A DNA stretch of 64,000 nucleotides, taken from Bacillota bacterium. GTDB lineage: Bacteria > Bacillota > UBA4882 > UBA8346. The translations under genes were made by a program, and so were the position numbers. The notes below the pieces were generated by a model, which worked only from the letters and a program-made list of their open reading frames with translations, was not told the DNA's origin and did no database searches. The stretch's first letter is position 1. Each line of letters starts with the position of its first letter. The DNA is taken from positions 48,322-112,321 of the forward strand of contig JAEYRN010000100.1 of assembly GCA_023435565.1 (NCBI GenBank), written 5' to 3'. Shown in pieces: positions 37,554 to 45,184 of this stretch.

Positions 37554-38468
37554 ATGAGTTATTTTGGATTTTTATCTCCGCTACTAATCGAATCAACTTC
37601 TTCGTGGAGAAGAATATTAAAAATCATACCGGAGAGATGGCGTTTCTATAAGGGGCCCCTTCGAACCGGCGAAATTACTGCTACATTATTTCAGAGGCAG
37701 GTACAGGGTTGGGGTTGGAAACTCCCATGTAAACCGGTTCTTATCTGGGATGAAGAATATCGGTTAATTTTATGGAGACACTTATTAGGTGAATTAGAGA
37801 ATAAAGGGGTAAAAGTAGTCGGGCTGGAGGTAGGCTCATCTTTTCATCCTCCGATTAAGCTGGCGACTGAGCCGTCATTTCCCGGTATCAGTGACGGTAA
37901 AGCTTTAGAACTATTGTTTTTTATTAACCGGTTCCGACGGTTACTGCAAAACTACGGGATTGCGCCGGGGCGTGCCAAGGCTTTAATTGTTTGGGAAGAA
38001 GGCAATTTGGGTCTTTCTTGCGCCAGATTAATCGCCCGTGAAGTTAGATTTTTAACTTTGGTCTCTCCTAACGCCCGTCTCTTGGAACGGGCTGTAGATA
38101 TTATTATGGCTGAAACCGGGATTGTCCCTCAAATTTATACGAACTTACCTTCTGATTATAAAGGCGCAAAGATAATCATTAAATGTGGGCGGTTGACCAG
38201 ATACCAGATAAATAAGTCTTCCAGAAAAATCATTAGTTGTGAACTTTTTCCCTATCGACCGAATATTACAAATATTAATATGGGTCTACCCCTTGATGTG
38301 CTTAGCAAAGAAGGCCAGTTGCCGCTTTATCCGGCCTTAGGTGAGGTAATTTTACGGTCTTGTTTTGGAATTAACATGGGATTATGGTATGGCCCGGAAT
38401 TACCTTTAGAAAGAGTGTTTAAGCTGGCTATTCTATTTAAAGAACTAGGATTGGAAATTAGATTATAA
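37554..38468 (+). CDS. Unknown protein with a possible nucleotide-binding core
   Basis: About 304 residues from the ATG at 37554, which has GAGGGGCGG close upstream; an ATG at 37533 lacks one. The centre contains KALIVWEEGNLGLSCARLIA, which resembles a Rossmann-type GxxGxxxAR turn. The C-terminal part has GVRVT-free, glycine-rich loops such as GINMGLWYGPE. No signal peptide or membrane helix is seen. It lies 55 bases after the quinate-dehydrogenase-like gene on the same strand, so the two may work together. No family recognised. Confidence 0.65.
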   Translation: MSYFGFLSPLLIESTSSWRRILKIIPERWRFYKGPLRTGEITATLFQRQVQGWGWKLPCKPVLIWDEEYRLILWRHLLGELENKGVKVVGLEVGSSFHPPIKLATEPSFPGISDGKALELLFFINRFRRLLQNYGIAPGRAKALIVWEEGNLGLSCARLIAREVRFLTLVSPNARLLERAVDIIMAETGIVPQIYTNLPSDYKGAKIIIKCGRLTRYQINKSSRKIISCELFPYRPNITNINMGLPLDVLSKEGQLPLYPALGEVILRSCFGINMGLWYGPELPLERVFKLAILFKELGLEIRL

Positions 38469-38479
38469 CTTGGTTTTGC

Positions 38480-38508
38480 TTGACACCCCAAGTTCTTTCG
38501 ATTATAAT
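38480..38508 (+). promoter_or_regulatory. Consensus sigma-A promoter
   Basis: A perfect TTGACA (38480-38485), exactly 17 bases, then a perfect TATAAT (38503-38508). It is one of the strongest promoters readable in the window, yet it is followed by a terminator hairpin within about 75 bases and not by a gene. Confidence 0.9.
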
Positions 38509-38514
38509 AAATAA

Positions 38515-38587
38515 TAACTTTGGTAGCACTGACTTAAAAAAAGTCCGGTGCTACAAGTTTACTAAAGCTGTTTTGGTAAATTTTTTG
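38515..38587 (+). ncRNA. Probable small RNA or attenuator leader upstream of greA
   Basis: From the expected start near 38515, the transcript would form a first hairpin GTAGCAC (38523-38529) with GTGCTAC (38548-38554), extended inside by GACTT/AAGTC. A second hairpin TTTACTAAA (38558-38566) with TTTGGTAAA (38572-38580) runs into six Ts, i.e. a terminator. The result would be a ~73-nt RNA. Readthrough would continue into a further structured stretch (GGCAAATA/TATTTGCC and CCGTGAAA/TTTCACGG, about 38600-38690) and then greA. I cannot assign an RNA family; a 6S-like RNA would be longer. Confidence 0.55.
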
Positions 38588-38780
38588 TAAAAAAGTCGAG
38601 GTATAGGCAAATATATTTTGTTTATATTGTATTTGCCGATTAATTTGTCCGTGAAACCCGAATAACGCGTCTCCCGGACTTTTTCACGGGTACGCCATTG
38701 ATAGGTTATAGAATAATCTGATTAGGGTGGACATATATTAACTTAACACAGAACCCAAGCTCAATGAAAGGAGCGGTAAG

Positions 38781-39260
38781 ATGAGCAACGAGAAAGAAGT
38801 TATCTTAACGGTGGATGGTTTAAGTAAACTGGAGAAAAAGTTGGAGATTTTAAAAACTGTTCGCCGCCGAGAGGTTGCTGAAAGAATTAGGCAAGCATTG
38901 GAACTTGGAGATATCAGTGAAAATTCCGAATATGAGGATGCCAAAAACGAACAGGGTTTTATTGAGGGCCAGATTTTAGAGATTGAAAAAATGCTACGGA
39001 ACGCTAAGGTTATTGATGAGCAAGATGTTAATTCCGATATAGTCAGCGTTGGCTCCAAGGTCACTCTGCTCGATGTTAATAACAAGACTGAAGTAGAGTA
39101 TATGATTGTTGGTTCGGCCGAGGCTGATCCGGCTCAAGCCAGGATCTCAAATGAATCACCGGTTGGACGTAGTTTGATGGGGAAAAAGGTTGGTAATGTA
39201 GTTAATGTTGAAGTTCCGATTGGAACGATACAATATAAAGTTAAGGCAATATCTAAGTAG
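38781..39260 (+). CDS. greA: Transcription elongation factor GreA
   Basis: A 159-residue GreA with an N-terminal coiled coil (LTVDGLSKLEKKLEIL to SENSEYEDAKNEQ) carrying the acidic tip residues (GDISENSEYEDAK), and a C-terminal FKBP-like domain ending SPVGRSLMGKKVGD-like (here SPVGRSLMGKKVGN). It rescues backtracked RNA polymerase by stimulating RNA cleavage. The ribosome site is AAAGGAG. lysS follows after a 133-base gap that holds a palindromic element beginning at the greA stop codon. Confidence 0.96.
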   Translation: MSNEKEVILTVDGLSKLEKKLEILKTVRRREVAERIRQALELGDISENSEYEDAKNEQGFIEGQILEIEKMLRNAKVIDEQDVNSDIVSVGSKVTLLDVNNKTEVEYMIVGSAEADPAQARISNESPVGRSLMGKKVGNVVNVEVPIGTIQYKVKAISK

Positions 39261-39300
39261 TCGTCCACTGATGTGGATCGACAGGCATCGATAGTATTTT
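39258..39300. repeat. Short copy of the TCGTCCA palindromic element
   Basis: GTCGTCCAC and GTGGATCGAC flank four bases, followed by a GCATCGATAGTATTTT tail. The same ends and tail occur at 57999-58080, where the middle is longer. This copy begins on the stop codon of greA. Confidence 0.7.
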
Positions 39301-39393
39301 CCAGGAAAGAGTGGTTCGCCACTCTAGTTTTTTGATGCGTTACTTGGTTCGTTTATTATGTTTCATTTTTGATTGAATGTGGAGGCGGACACT

Positions 39394-40872
39394 TTGGAAC
39401 CGGAAGTTCAGAAAAACAGCGAACAAGTGGAATTAAGGATTGAGAAGCTAAAAAAATTAAAAGAACAGGGCATTAATCCTTTTGGGGAGAGGTTCGACCG
39501 GACTAATCTAGTCCAAGAGGTGGCCGACCAATTTGAAAAACTGGAGAACCAAACGGTCCGTCTTGCCGGAAGGCTGATTGCCAAACGGGATCAAGGGAAA
39601 GCTTGTTTTGCGAATATCAGTGATCAGAGCGGTAGTATTCAATTATATGCCAAGATTGACGTTCTTGGTGAGAACAATTATACCGCATTTATAGACTTGG
39701 ATTTGGGCGACATTATCGGACTTACCGGTAAGGTTTTTAAAACCCACCGGGGGCAAATAAGCGTTCAAGTTGAGGAGTTTAAGTTATTATCAAAGGCGCT
39801 TCGGCCGCTTCCCGACAAATGGCACGGGCTGAAGGATACCGACCTTCGATATCGTCAGCGTTATTTAGATCTGATTTCAAACCCGGAAGTAAGAGAAGTT
39901 TTTCTGAAGCGAACAAAAATAATCAGTACTATCAGATGTATTTTAGATAGTCAAGGATTTGTTGAAGTAGAAACCCCTGCTTTAAGCGTAATCGCTGGGG
40001 GAGGACATGCCCGTCCTTTTGAAACCCATCATAATGCCCTTGATTTAGATCTGACGATGCGTATTGCCTTGGAGCTGTTCCATAAAAGGTTAATAGTCGG
40101 TGGTTTTGATCGGGTATACGAAATTGGTCATTGTTTTCGTAATGAAGGGATATCCACCAAACATAATCCGGAATTTACAATGATGGAGCTTTACCAATCA
40201 TTTGCCGATTATGAAGTAATGATGGAACTGGCGGAAAAAATATTTACCGAAACTGCTATGGCTGTCTGCGGCAGTCTAAAATTGGATTACCAAGGAACTG
40301 AGATTGACCTAACTCCTCCATGGACAAGGCTTTCGATGGTTGAGGCGATAAAACAATATACCGGTATCGACTGGCGAAAAATCACGAGTGATACTGAAGC
40401 TGTAGCAGCTGCTCAGAGCTTGGGTCTGAAGATTGATCCTAAGTCTACCAAAGGTATGGTTTTGGATGAGATCTGTTCCGAGTTTGTCGAACCTAAACTA
40501 ATACAGCCTACGTTCCTGATGGACCATCCTATCGAGATTTCTCCGTTGGCCAAAAAGAAAGATGATGATCCGGAACTGGCTTACCGGTTTGAAATCTTTA
40601 TTTATGGCCGCGAAATGGGTAACGCTTTTTCGGAGCTGAACGATCCGCTTGATCAAAGGGAACGTTTTGTAGAGCAGGCTAAGGAGAAGGCAAAAGGTAA
40701 CGATGAAGCTATGGTGTGGGATGAGGATTTTCTGGTGGCGTTGGAGCACGGTATGCCGCCAACTGGAGGAATGGGTTTTGGGATTGACCGCTTGGTAATG
40801 CTCTTGACTAATTCGCCGTCGATCCGGGATGTGATTCTTTTTCCGCTGATGCGGCCGGTTGATAATAAATGA
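39394..40872 (+). CDS. lysS: Lysyl-tRNA synthetase (class II)
   Basis: About 492 residues. The N-terminal OB-fold anticodon domain (VRLAGRLIAKRDQGKACFANISDQSG) is followed by the class II core: motif 2 FRNEGISTKHNPEFTMME and motif 3 GMGFGIDRLVMLLT. I place the start at the TTG at 39394, because GGAGGCGG lies five bases before it and the product then begins at the usual family position. An upstream in-frame TTG (39373) has no such site. It ends with a terminator at 40879. Confidence 0.95.
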   Translation: MEPEVQKNSEQVELRIEKLKKLKEQGINPFGERFDRTNLVQEVADQFEKLENQTVRLAGRLIAKRDQGKACFANISDQSGSIQLYAKIDVLGENNYTAFIDLDLGDIIGLTGKVFKTHRGQISVQVEEFKLLSKALRPLPDKWHGLKDTDLRYRQRYLDLISNPEVREVFLKRTKIISTIRCILDSQGFVEVETPALSVIAGGGHARPFETHHNALDLDLTMRIALELFHKRLIVGGFDRVYEIGHCFRNEGISTKHNPEFTMMELYQSFADYEVMMELAEKIFTETAMAVCGSLKLDYQGTEIDLTPPWTRLSMVEAIKQYTGIDWRKITSDTEAVAAAQSLGLKIDPKSTKGMVLDEICSEFVEPKLIQPTFLMDHPIEISPLAKKKDDDPELAYRFEIFIYGREMGNAFSELNDPLDQRERFVEQAKEKAKGNDEAMVWDEDFLVALEHGMPPTGGMGFGIDRLVMLLTNSPSIRDVILFPLMRPVDNK

Positions 40873-40878
40873 ATTTAT

Positions 40879-40909
40879 GGGCGAGCTATGCTCGTCTATT
40901 TAATTTTTT
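40879..40909 (+). terminator. Intrinsic terminator of lysS
   Basis: GGCGAGC pairs with GCTCGTC around TAT and is followed by TATTTAATTTTTT. Confidence 0.75.
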
Positions 40910-40911
40910 AG

Positions 40912-40964
40912 CCACAGAGACACGGAGACACAGAGTATAAAAGACTTAGTGTCTCTTTTTCAAT
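40912..40964. repeat. GCCACAGAGACACGG repeat, doubling as a terminator-like hairpin
   Basis: The sequence GCCACAGAGACACGGAG recurs at 49157-49232, there as both arms of an inverted repeat. Here GAGACAC can also pair with GTGTCTC, followed by TTTTT, giving a second terminator between lysS and the convergent rhomboid-like gene. Confidence 0.6.
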
Positions 40965-41763
40965 GGGTCAGTTTTTGATGCTGATGGTTATCAATGTGTT
41001 TAGTACAGTATTCGTAATCGTCGCCGCATATTTTACAATAGCTGAAGTCCATTCGGCGGTCGTCTTTTTCGGTAATGCCGCAAACGGCGCATTTGTGGAT
41101 TGGGGGGGTACTGGCGATCTCATCGAAGAATTTTTTACGGTTGTAATGGACTTGTCTTTTAAGTTTTAAAAATTGGAGCGATTCTTTCCCAAAAAAGAGG
41201 AAGTAGTTACCGATTGCGATTAAAGCGGCTATTTTAGTATTTATAAAGGGTGAAAAAAGGATGTTATACCCGAAAAAGAACCAGCTAAGCCAAGCGAGAT
41301 ATTTGATTTTTACCGGGAGAATGAAGAAGATTAGCATTTCAAAATCAGGATAAATACGGGCAAAGGCGAAAAAAAGGGATAAATTTAAGTAGAGATTAGT
41401 CGCATCTCCTCCGGTGATAAAGGCCCCGATAGTTGTACCAATCATACCGGTGAAATAATATAGATTAAATTTAAAAGTACCCCATTCATTTTCTAAGCTG
41501 GTTCCAATCAGGTAGTAAAAATAAAGAGAAAAAACCGCCCAAAGTAAGTTAAAGGTTGGCGGAATCGACAGATAAGTGACTAACCTCCAAATTTCGCCTT
41601 TTAAAACCAACTCTGGAACCAAAATTAAGAAATAAGTGATTGGGGGGTAAATATAGTAGAGAAGTAAAACTATGGCGTTGGAGACAATGATATAGTACAT
41701 CAAGCGCTTTATTGCCAAATGGCCGAATAATCTTTCGATCTTGTTAATCCAATTCATCGTCAT
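40960..41763 (-). CDS. Rhomboid-like membrane protein without the catalytic serine
   Basis: A 267-residue protein with about six hydrophobic helices in the rhomboid arrangement: GEIWRLVTYLS and then SLENEWGTFKFNLYYFTGMIG. The GxSG active-site motif expected two helices later is absent (the corresponding stretch reads NLYLNLSLFFAFARI). It therefore looks like a derlin-type pseudoprotease. The C-terminal ~45 residues form a zinc-ribbon-like cluster (HKCAVCG, YCKICG, CTKH). It is downstream of the site-2 protease, seven bases apart, forming a two-gene membrane-proteolysis operon. The chemistry is uncertain. Confidence 0.75.
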   Translation of the reverse strand: MTMNWINKIERLFGHLAIKRLMYYIIVSNAIVLLLYYIYPPITYFLILVPELVLKGEIWRLVTYLSIPPTFNLLWAVFSLYFYYLIGTSLENEWGTFKFNLYYFTGMIGTTIGAFITGGDATNLYLNLSLFFAFARIYPDFEMLIFFILPVKIKYLAWLSWFFFGYNILFSPFINTKIAALIAIGNYFLFFGKESLQFLKLKRQVHYNRKKFFDEIASTPPIHKCAVCGITEKDDRRMDFSYCKICGDDYEYCTKHIDNHQHQKLTH

Positions 41764-41770
41764 TTTCTCC

Positions 41771-42421
41771 TTAGATCCTTAAAAGTTTAAATATAGTGTC
41801 AAAAATTGTTTGAGTAATTTTTCCAATCGGCAATAAGTCTATATCCGTCATTCGGTTAAGAAAAATTAAAACTAACAAAATAGTGCTGCCGAACCGTAAT
41901 AATTGTTCTTTGAAACTACGATAACGCTCAGGTAATAATGTGAAAAGAATTTGAGAACCATCCAGCGGCGGTAACGGAATCAGATTAAACACGAACAAAA
42001 CAAGGTTGATCCATACAAAGTATACCAATATTTTTAAGATGTACTCTCCATAATCGGCCATAGTGAAAAGTTGTTGAGCGGATAAAAATAAGCCTTTAAT
42101 AATGAGTGCGAATATGATCGCGGTAATCAAGTTTGATAATGGGCCGGCTAACGATACTAAAATATCATCCCGTTTAGGATTACGAAAAGCCTGTGGGTTG
42201 ACTTGAACCGGTTTGGCCCAGCCAAATCCGGCAAAAACTAACATAGCAAATCCGATTAAGTCAATATGGGCAATCGGATTAAGGGTTAAACGGCCTTGTT
42301 TGGCGGGGGTATCATCTCCAAAAAGTGTTGCGGTATAGGCATGCCAAAACTCATGAATTGCGAAACCGAATAAAATAGCCGGTAACATCAGCAGTGTTTC
42401 TTTTAAATCGAATTGATGCAA
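41771..42421 (-). CDS. Site-2 protease family (M50) metalloprotease
   Basis: A 216-residue membrane metalloprotease. The zinc motif HEFWH is at residues 23-27 within the first helix. The third ligand lies in NLIPLPPLDGSQIL near the C-terminal half, and LAGPLSNLI links them. This is the compact YwhC-like type lacking a PDZ domain. The start is TTG after GGGGGAAG. It is first in an operon with the pseudo-rhomboid. Substrates are unknown. Confidence 0.9.
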   Translation of the reverse strand: MHQFDLKETLLMLPAILFGFAIHEFWHAYTATLFGDDTPAKQGRLTLNPIAHIDLIGFAMLVFAGFGWAKPVQVNPQAFRNPKRDDILVSLAGPLSNLITAIIFALIIKGLFLSAQQLFTMADYGEYILKILVYFVWINLVLFVFNLIPLPPLDGSQILFTLLPERYRSFKEQLLRFGSTILLVLIFLNRMTDIDLLPIGKITQTIFDTIFKLLRI

Positions 42422-42689
42422 GATACTTCCCCCTTAAAAAAGGCTATAAGACTATATAGTCTAAATATTCCTCGATGTTCATCATAATTCTTTTTTTTAT
42501 TTACTTTTTCCTTCTATGTACACTTTTCCTTATTTAAAAAAGTGATATTGTTAATATAATCTTAAATACATGGCTTTTTCAAAATTAAAAAGTAGAAATA
42601 GATCTAATATTTTCATTGGACTTGACGATAAATAAAGGGAAAGGCTGTTTAAGCAGCTGTATTCTTACTGATTTAAAGGAGGATTGTTT

Positions 42690-43022
42690 ATGAGTAATGA
42701 AAAAAGGAAAACGCCCCGGACCAATTCTCATATCGTTGTTGAAATGAATTTACCTGGTGAATTCCCCAAATATTGCGGATATATCGAGAATCTTTGTGAA
42801 AACGGTATGGGGGTAATCTCCCTGGATTCGTTCCAGCCAGGGACTAAATTAACCATAAGTTTTGTGTTACCCGGTTCCATTGATCGGATTATGACAATTG
42901 CCAGTGTTATCCGGACTCAACCCAGTATGGGGATGTTAAATTACTATGCGTTTACCTTTGAAAATATCAGCCAGGCCGATTGTCAGAAGATTACACGTTT
43001 CATTCGGGAAAATGCAGCCTGA
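42690..43022 (+). CDS. Stand-alone PilZ-domain protein
   Basis: A 110-residue PilZ protein. RKTPR near the N-terminus is the RxxxR motif. The second motif reads NLCENG, with Cys where Ser is usual in D/NxSxxG, so cyclic-di-GMP binding is likely but may be altered. The ATG at 42690 has AGGAGG seven bases upstream; a TTG at 42684 does not. It stands alone between a divergent protease gene and the convergent fabF. It is a second potential cyclic-di-GMP reader in the window, besides the PilZ-NRPS. Confidence 0.85.
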   Translation: MSNEKRKTPRTNSHIVVEMNLPGEFPKYCGYIENLCENGMGVISLDSFQPGTKLTISFVLPGSIDRIMTIASVIRTQPSMGMLNYYAFTFENISQADCQKITRFIRENAA

Positions 43023-43167
43023 TAAATTAAGGTTTTGATGTTAAAATCAGATTGACTTTTTATTATTTTCAAAAATTTCCGGAATATAAAGTTCCTTGGT
43101 TGTTTATAATATTAATGTAAGCGTTTTAAAACAACCAAACCTAATCTTTAAAGAAGCAATGGTCCCG

Positions 43168-43199
43168 AAAAAGAAACCCGTTTTCACGGGTTTCTTTTT
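43168..43199. terminator. Bidirectional intrinsic terminator
   Basis: AAAAAGAAACCCG and CGGGTTTCTTTTT flank a short loop. It serves the PilZ gene (+) and fabF (-). Confidence 0.9.
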
Positions 43200-43232
43200 C
43201 ATTATTTTAAAGTAAATACTTTATCCCATCTA

Positions 43233-44474
43233 TTATGATTGGTATTTCCTTAAGGCAACACAGGCATTGGTAGCTCCGAAACCGAATGAATTACTGATAC
43301 CCACTTTAATATCGGCTTTACGGGCCTTATTCGGTACATAATCCAGATCGCATTCGGGATCAGGGTTTTCCAGATTGATAGTGGGCGGGATCATTTGATG
43401 GAATAATGTCAAAGCCGTGTAAGCCGTTTCAACAGCCCCGGCAGCTCCCAATAAATGTCCGGTCATGGATTTGGTGGAACTGATCATAAGTTTTCGAGCA
43501 TGGTCTTGAAAGGCCAATTTAATAGCCTTAGTTTCCATTGCATCATTTGCCGGAGTGGATGTTCCATGGGCATTGATATAGTCAACCTCTTCTTTTTTAA
43601 GGCCGGCTGAAGCCAAAGCCAGTTCCATACATCGGGCCGCGCCGGAACCATCCGGGGCTGGTGAAGTAATATGATGGGCATCACTGTTCATTCCAAATCC
43701 AACTAGTTCGGCGTAAATTAGGGCGCCGCGTTTCCGGGCGTGTTCCAGTTCTTCTAAAATTAAAATACCGGCTCCTTCACCTATTATAAAACCATCCCGT
43801 TCGGTGTCAAAGGGGCGACTGGCTTTTTCGGGAGCATCATTTCTGGTGGAGAGGGCTTTCATATTGCTAAAACCAGCCACCGCTACCGGGGTAATGGTTG
43901 ATTCGGCCCCGCCGGCGATGATTACATCAGCTTCGTTCCGTTTAATAATATGGAAGGCTTCGCCAATAGCATGGGTACCGGTGGCGCAGGCCGAAACCGG
44001 AGAAAAGTTCGGACCTTTGGCCCCGGTCCGGATCGAAATTTGTCCGGGAGCAAGGTTAATAACACAACCTGGAACAAAGAAGGGTGAAACCCGGTTTGGT
44101 CCTTGTTCCCGACAAACCCCATCGTTGTGACTGATGGTATCCAGTCCGCCCATGCCTGATCCGACTATTACCCCAATTCGTTCCGCATTTTCAGGAGTAA
44201 CTTTCAGTCCGGAATCATCCAGCGCCTCGTCAGTGGCGGCAATGGCGTAATGAATAAAACGGTCCATCTTTTTAATTTCTTTTTTTTCAATGAATTGAGC
44301 AGGGTCAAAGTTTTTAACCTCTCCGGCTATTTGAGCGCTAAAACGGCTGGTGTCAAAGCGGGTAATCGGCCCGACCCCCGATTTGCCAGCAATAATCGAT
44401 TCCCAGTTGGAATCCTTTGTTAATCCGACCGGAGTCACTAACCCGATTCCGGTAATTACTACACGTCGATTCAT
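43233..44474 (-). CDS. fabF: Beta-ketoacyl-ACP synthase II
   Basis: A 413-residue condensing enzyme of fatty-acid elongation. The active-site Cys163 lies in SACATGTHAIG; the two catalytic histidines lie in AHGTSTPAND and KSMTGHLLGAAG. It has the C-terminal SNSFGFGATNACV loop and is full length. It lies 16 bases downstream of a MarR-family gene and so is probably repressed by it. The rest of the fab cluster is not in the window. Confidence 0.96.
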   Translation of the reverse strand: MNRRVVITGIGLVTPVGLTKDSNWESIIAGKSGVGPITRFDTSRFSAQIAGEVKNFDPAQFIEKKEIKKMDRFIHYAIAATDEALDDSGLKVTPENAERIGVIVGSGMGGLDTISHNDGVCREQGPNRVSPFFVPGCVINLAPGQISIRTGAKGPNFSPVSACATGTHAIGEAFHIIKRNEADVIIAGGAESTITPVAVAGFSNMKALSTRNDAPEKASRPFDTERDGFIIGEGAGILILEELEHARKRGALIYAELVGFGMNSDAHHITSPAPDGSGAARCMELALASAGLKKEEVDYINAHGTSTPANDAMETKAIKLAFQDHARKLMISSTKSMTGHLLGAAGAVETAYTALTLFHQMIPPTINLENPDPECDLDYVPNKARKADIKVGISNSFGFGATNACVALRKYQS

Positions 44475-44490
44475 AATATCACCTACTTTG

Positions 44491-44913
44491 TCAAATTTGT
44501 TTATTTATAATGGAAATTGCTCTACGAAACACTTTTATTTCCTCGGGGGACAATTCCATCCTTAGTTTGCGATCGAGTTCCTCCACCAAGGATTTAATGG
44601 TATCCCGGGCTAGGATCCCTTTGGGAGTTAAAAAAATTAAAATACCCCGTCGATCATTGGGATTGGGTTTTCGAACAATCAACCCCTTTTTTTCAAGACG
44701 GTCTAAGAGCCCGGTCATACTGGAATTTTCCAAATCCAGGCTATTAGCTAAAAATCCCGGCGTTCGCCCGCTGTCAGGAGGAATTTCCAATAATAACAAG
44801 GCTTTTGGGACTGTCAAATCATATTTGGAAAGACGTTGATTATAGTATCGGCTTAATTTCTGCCAAGTATTTTTAATAAGAAGACAAAATAATGGAGGAG
44901 TCGTGTTATTGAT
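44491..44913 (-). CDS. MarR-family repressor of fabF, apparent non-canonical start
   Basis: The open frame continues well upstream of the first conventional start (TTG at 44817). That upstream part reads as a proper MarR N-terminus (WQKLSRYYNQRLSKYDLTVPKALLLL) needed for the dimer helix. The only strong ribosome site, AAGGAGGT, lies at about 44929-44921, eight bases before an in-frame ATC at 44913. No ATG, GTG or TTG lies between. With ATC the protein is about 140 residues, the normal MarR length, and contains the winged helix (MTGLLDRLEKKGLIVR, DRRGILIFLTPKG). FabT-like control of lipid synthesis is plausible. A sequence error at the start codon is the alternative. Confidence 0.75.
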   Translation of the reverse strand: MNNTTPPLFCLLIKNTWQKLSRYYNQRLSKYDLTVPKALLLLEIPPDSGRTPGFLANSLDLENSSMTGLLDRLEKKGLIVRKPNPNDRRGILIFLTPKGILARDTIKSLVEELDRKLRMELSPEEIKVFRRAISIINKQI

Positions 44914-44942
44914 TGTGAAGACCTCCTTTTTTATTAATTTAA

Positions 44943-44969
44943 TTCGTATACGAAATACTTGTATACGAA
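44943..44969. promoter_or_regulatory. Two MarR-type operators
   Basis: The perfect palindrome TTCGTATACGAA (44943-44954) and a near copy CTTGTATACGAA (44958-44969) have centres 15 bases apart. They lie just downstream of the -10 box of the marR-fabF promoter, where a bound repressor would block initiation. Autoregulation by the MarR protein is the simplest reading. Confidence 0.7.
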
Positions 44970-44970
44970 A

Positions 44971-44999
44971 AATATACCATGTTATTTTTTTGGAGTCAA
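44971..44999 (-). promoter_or_regulatory. Promoter of the marR-fabF operon
   Basis: On the minus strand TTGACT (44999-44994), a 17-base spacer and TATATT (44976-44971). The predicted start near 44964 falls inside the operator pair. Confidence 0.75.
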
Positions 45000-45184
45000 T
45001 GCAATTTTAACGGAAAATTTCTTTTTGAGCCTGTTTGAGAAAGCTTTAAATAAAACGCGGAATTAAAAAAAATTCATTATCTCTAAAAGTGGATTGGAGT
45101 AAATATGGGTTAACAATAATAAAGGGAAATTAAGCAAGTGATTGAAATAATATTGTGAAACTATTACGATACAGGAGTATTAAG

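Noticed and set aside
45000..45184. Purine riboswitch before ade
   Set aside because: The conserved junction sequences of purine aptamers are absent.
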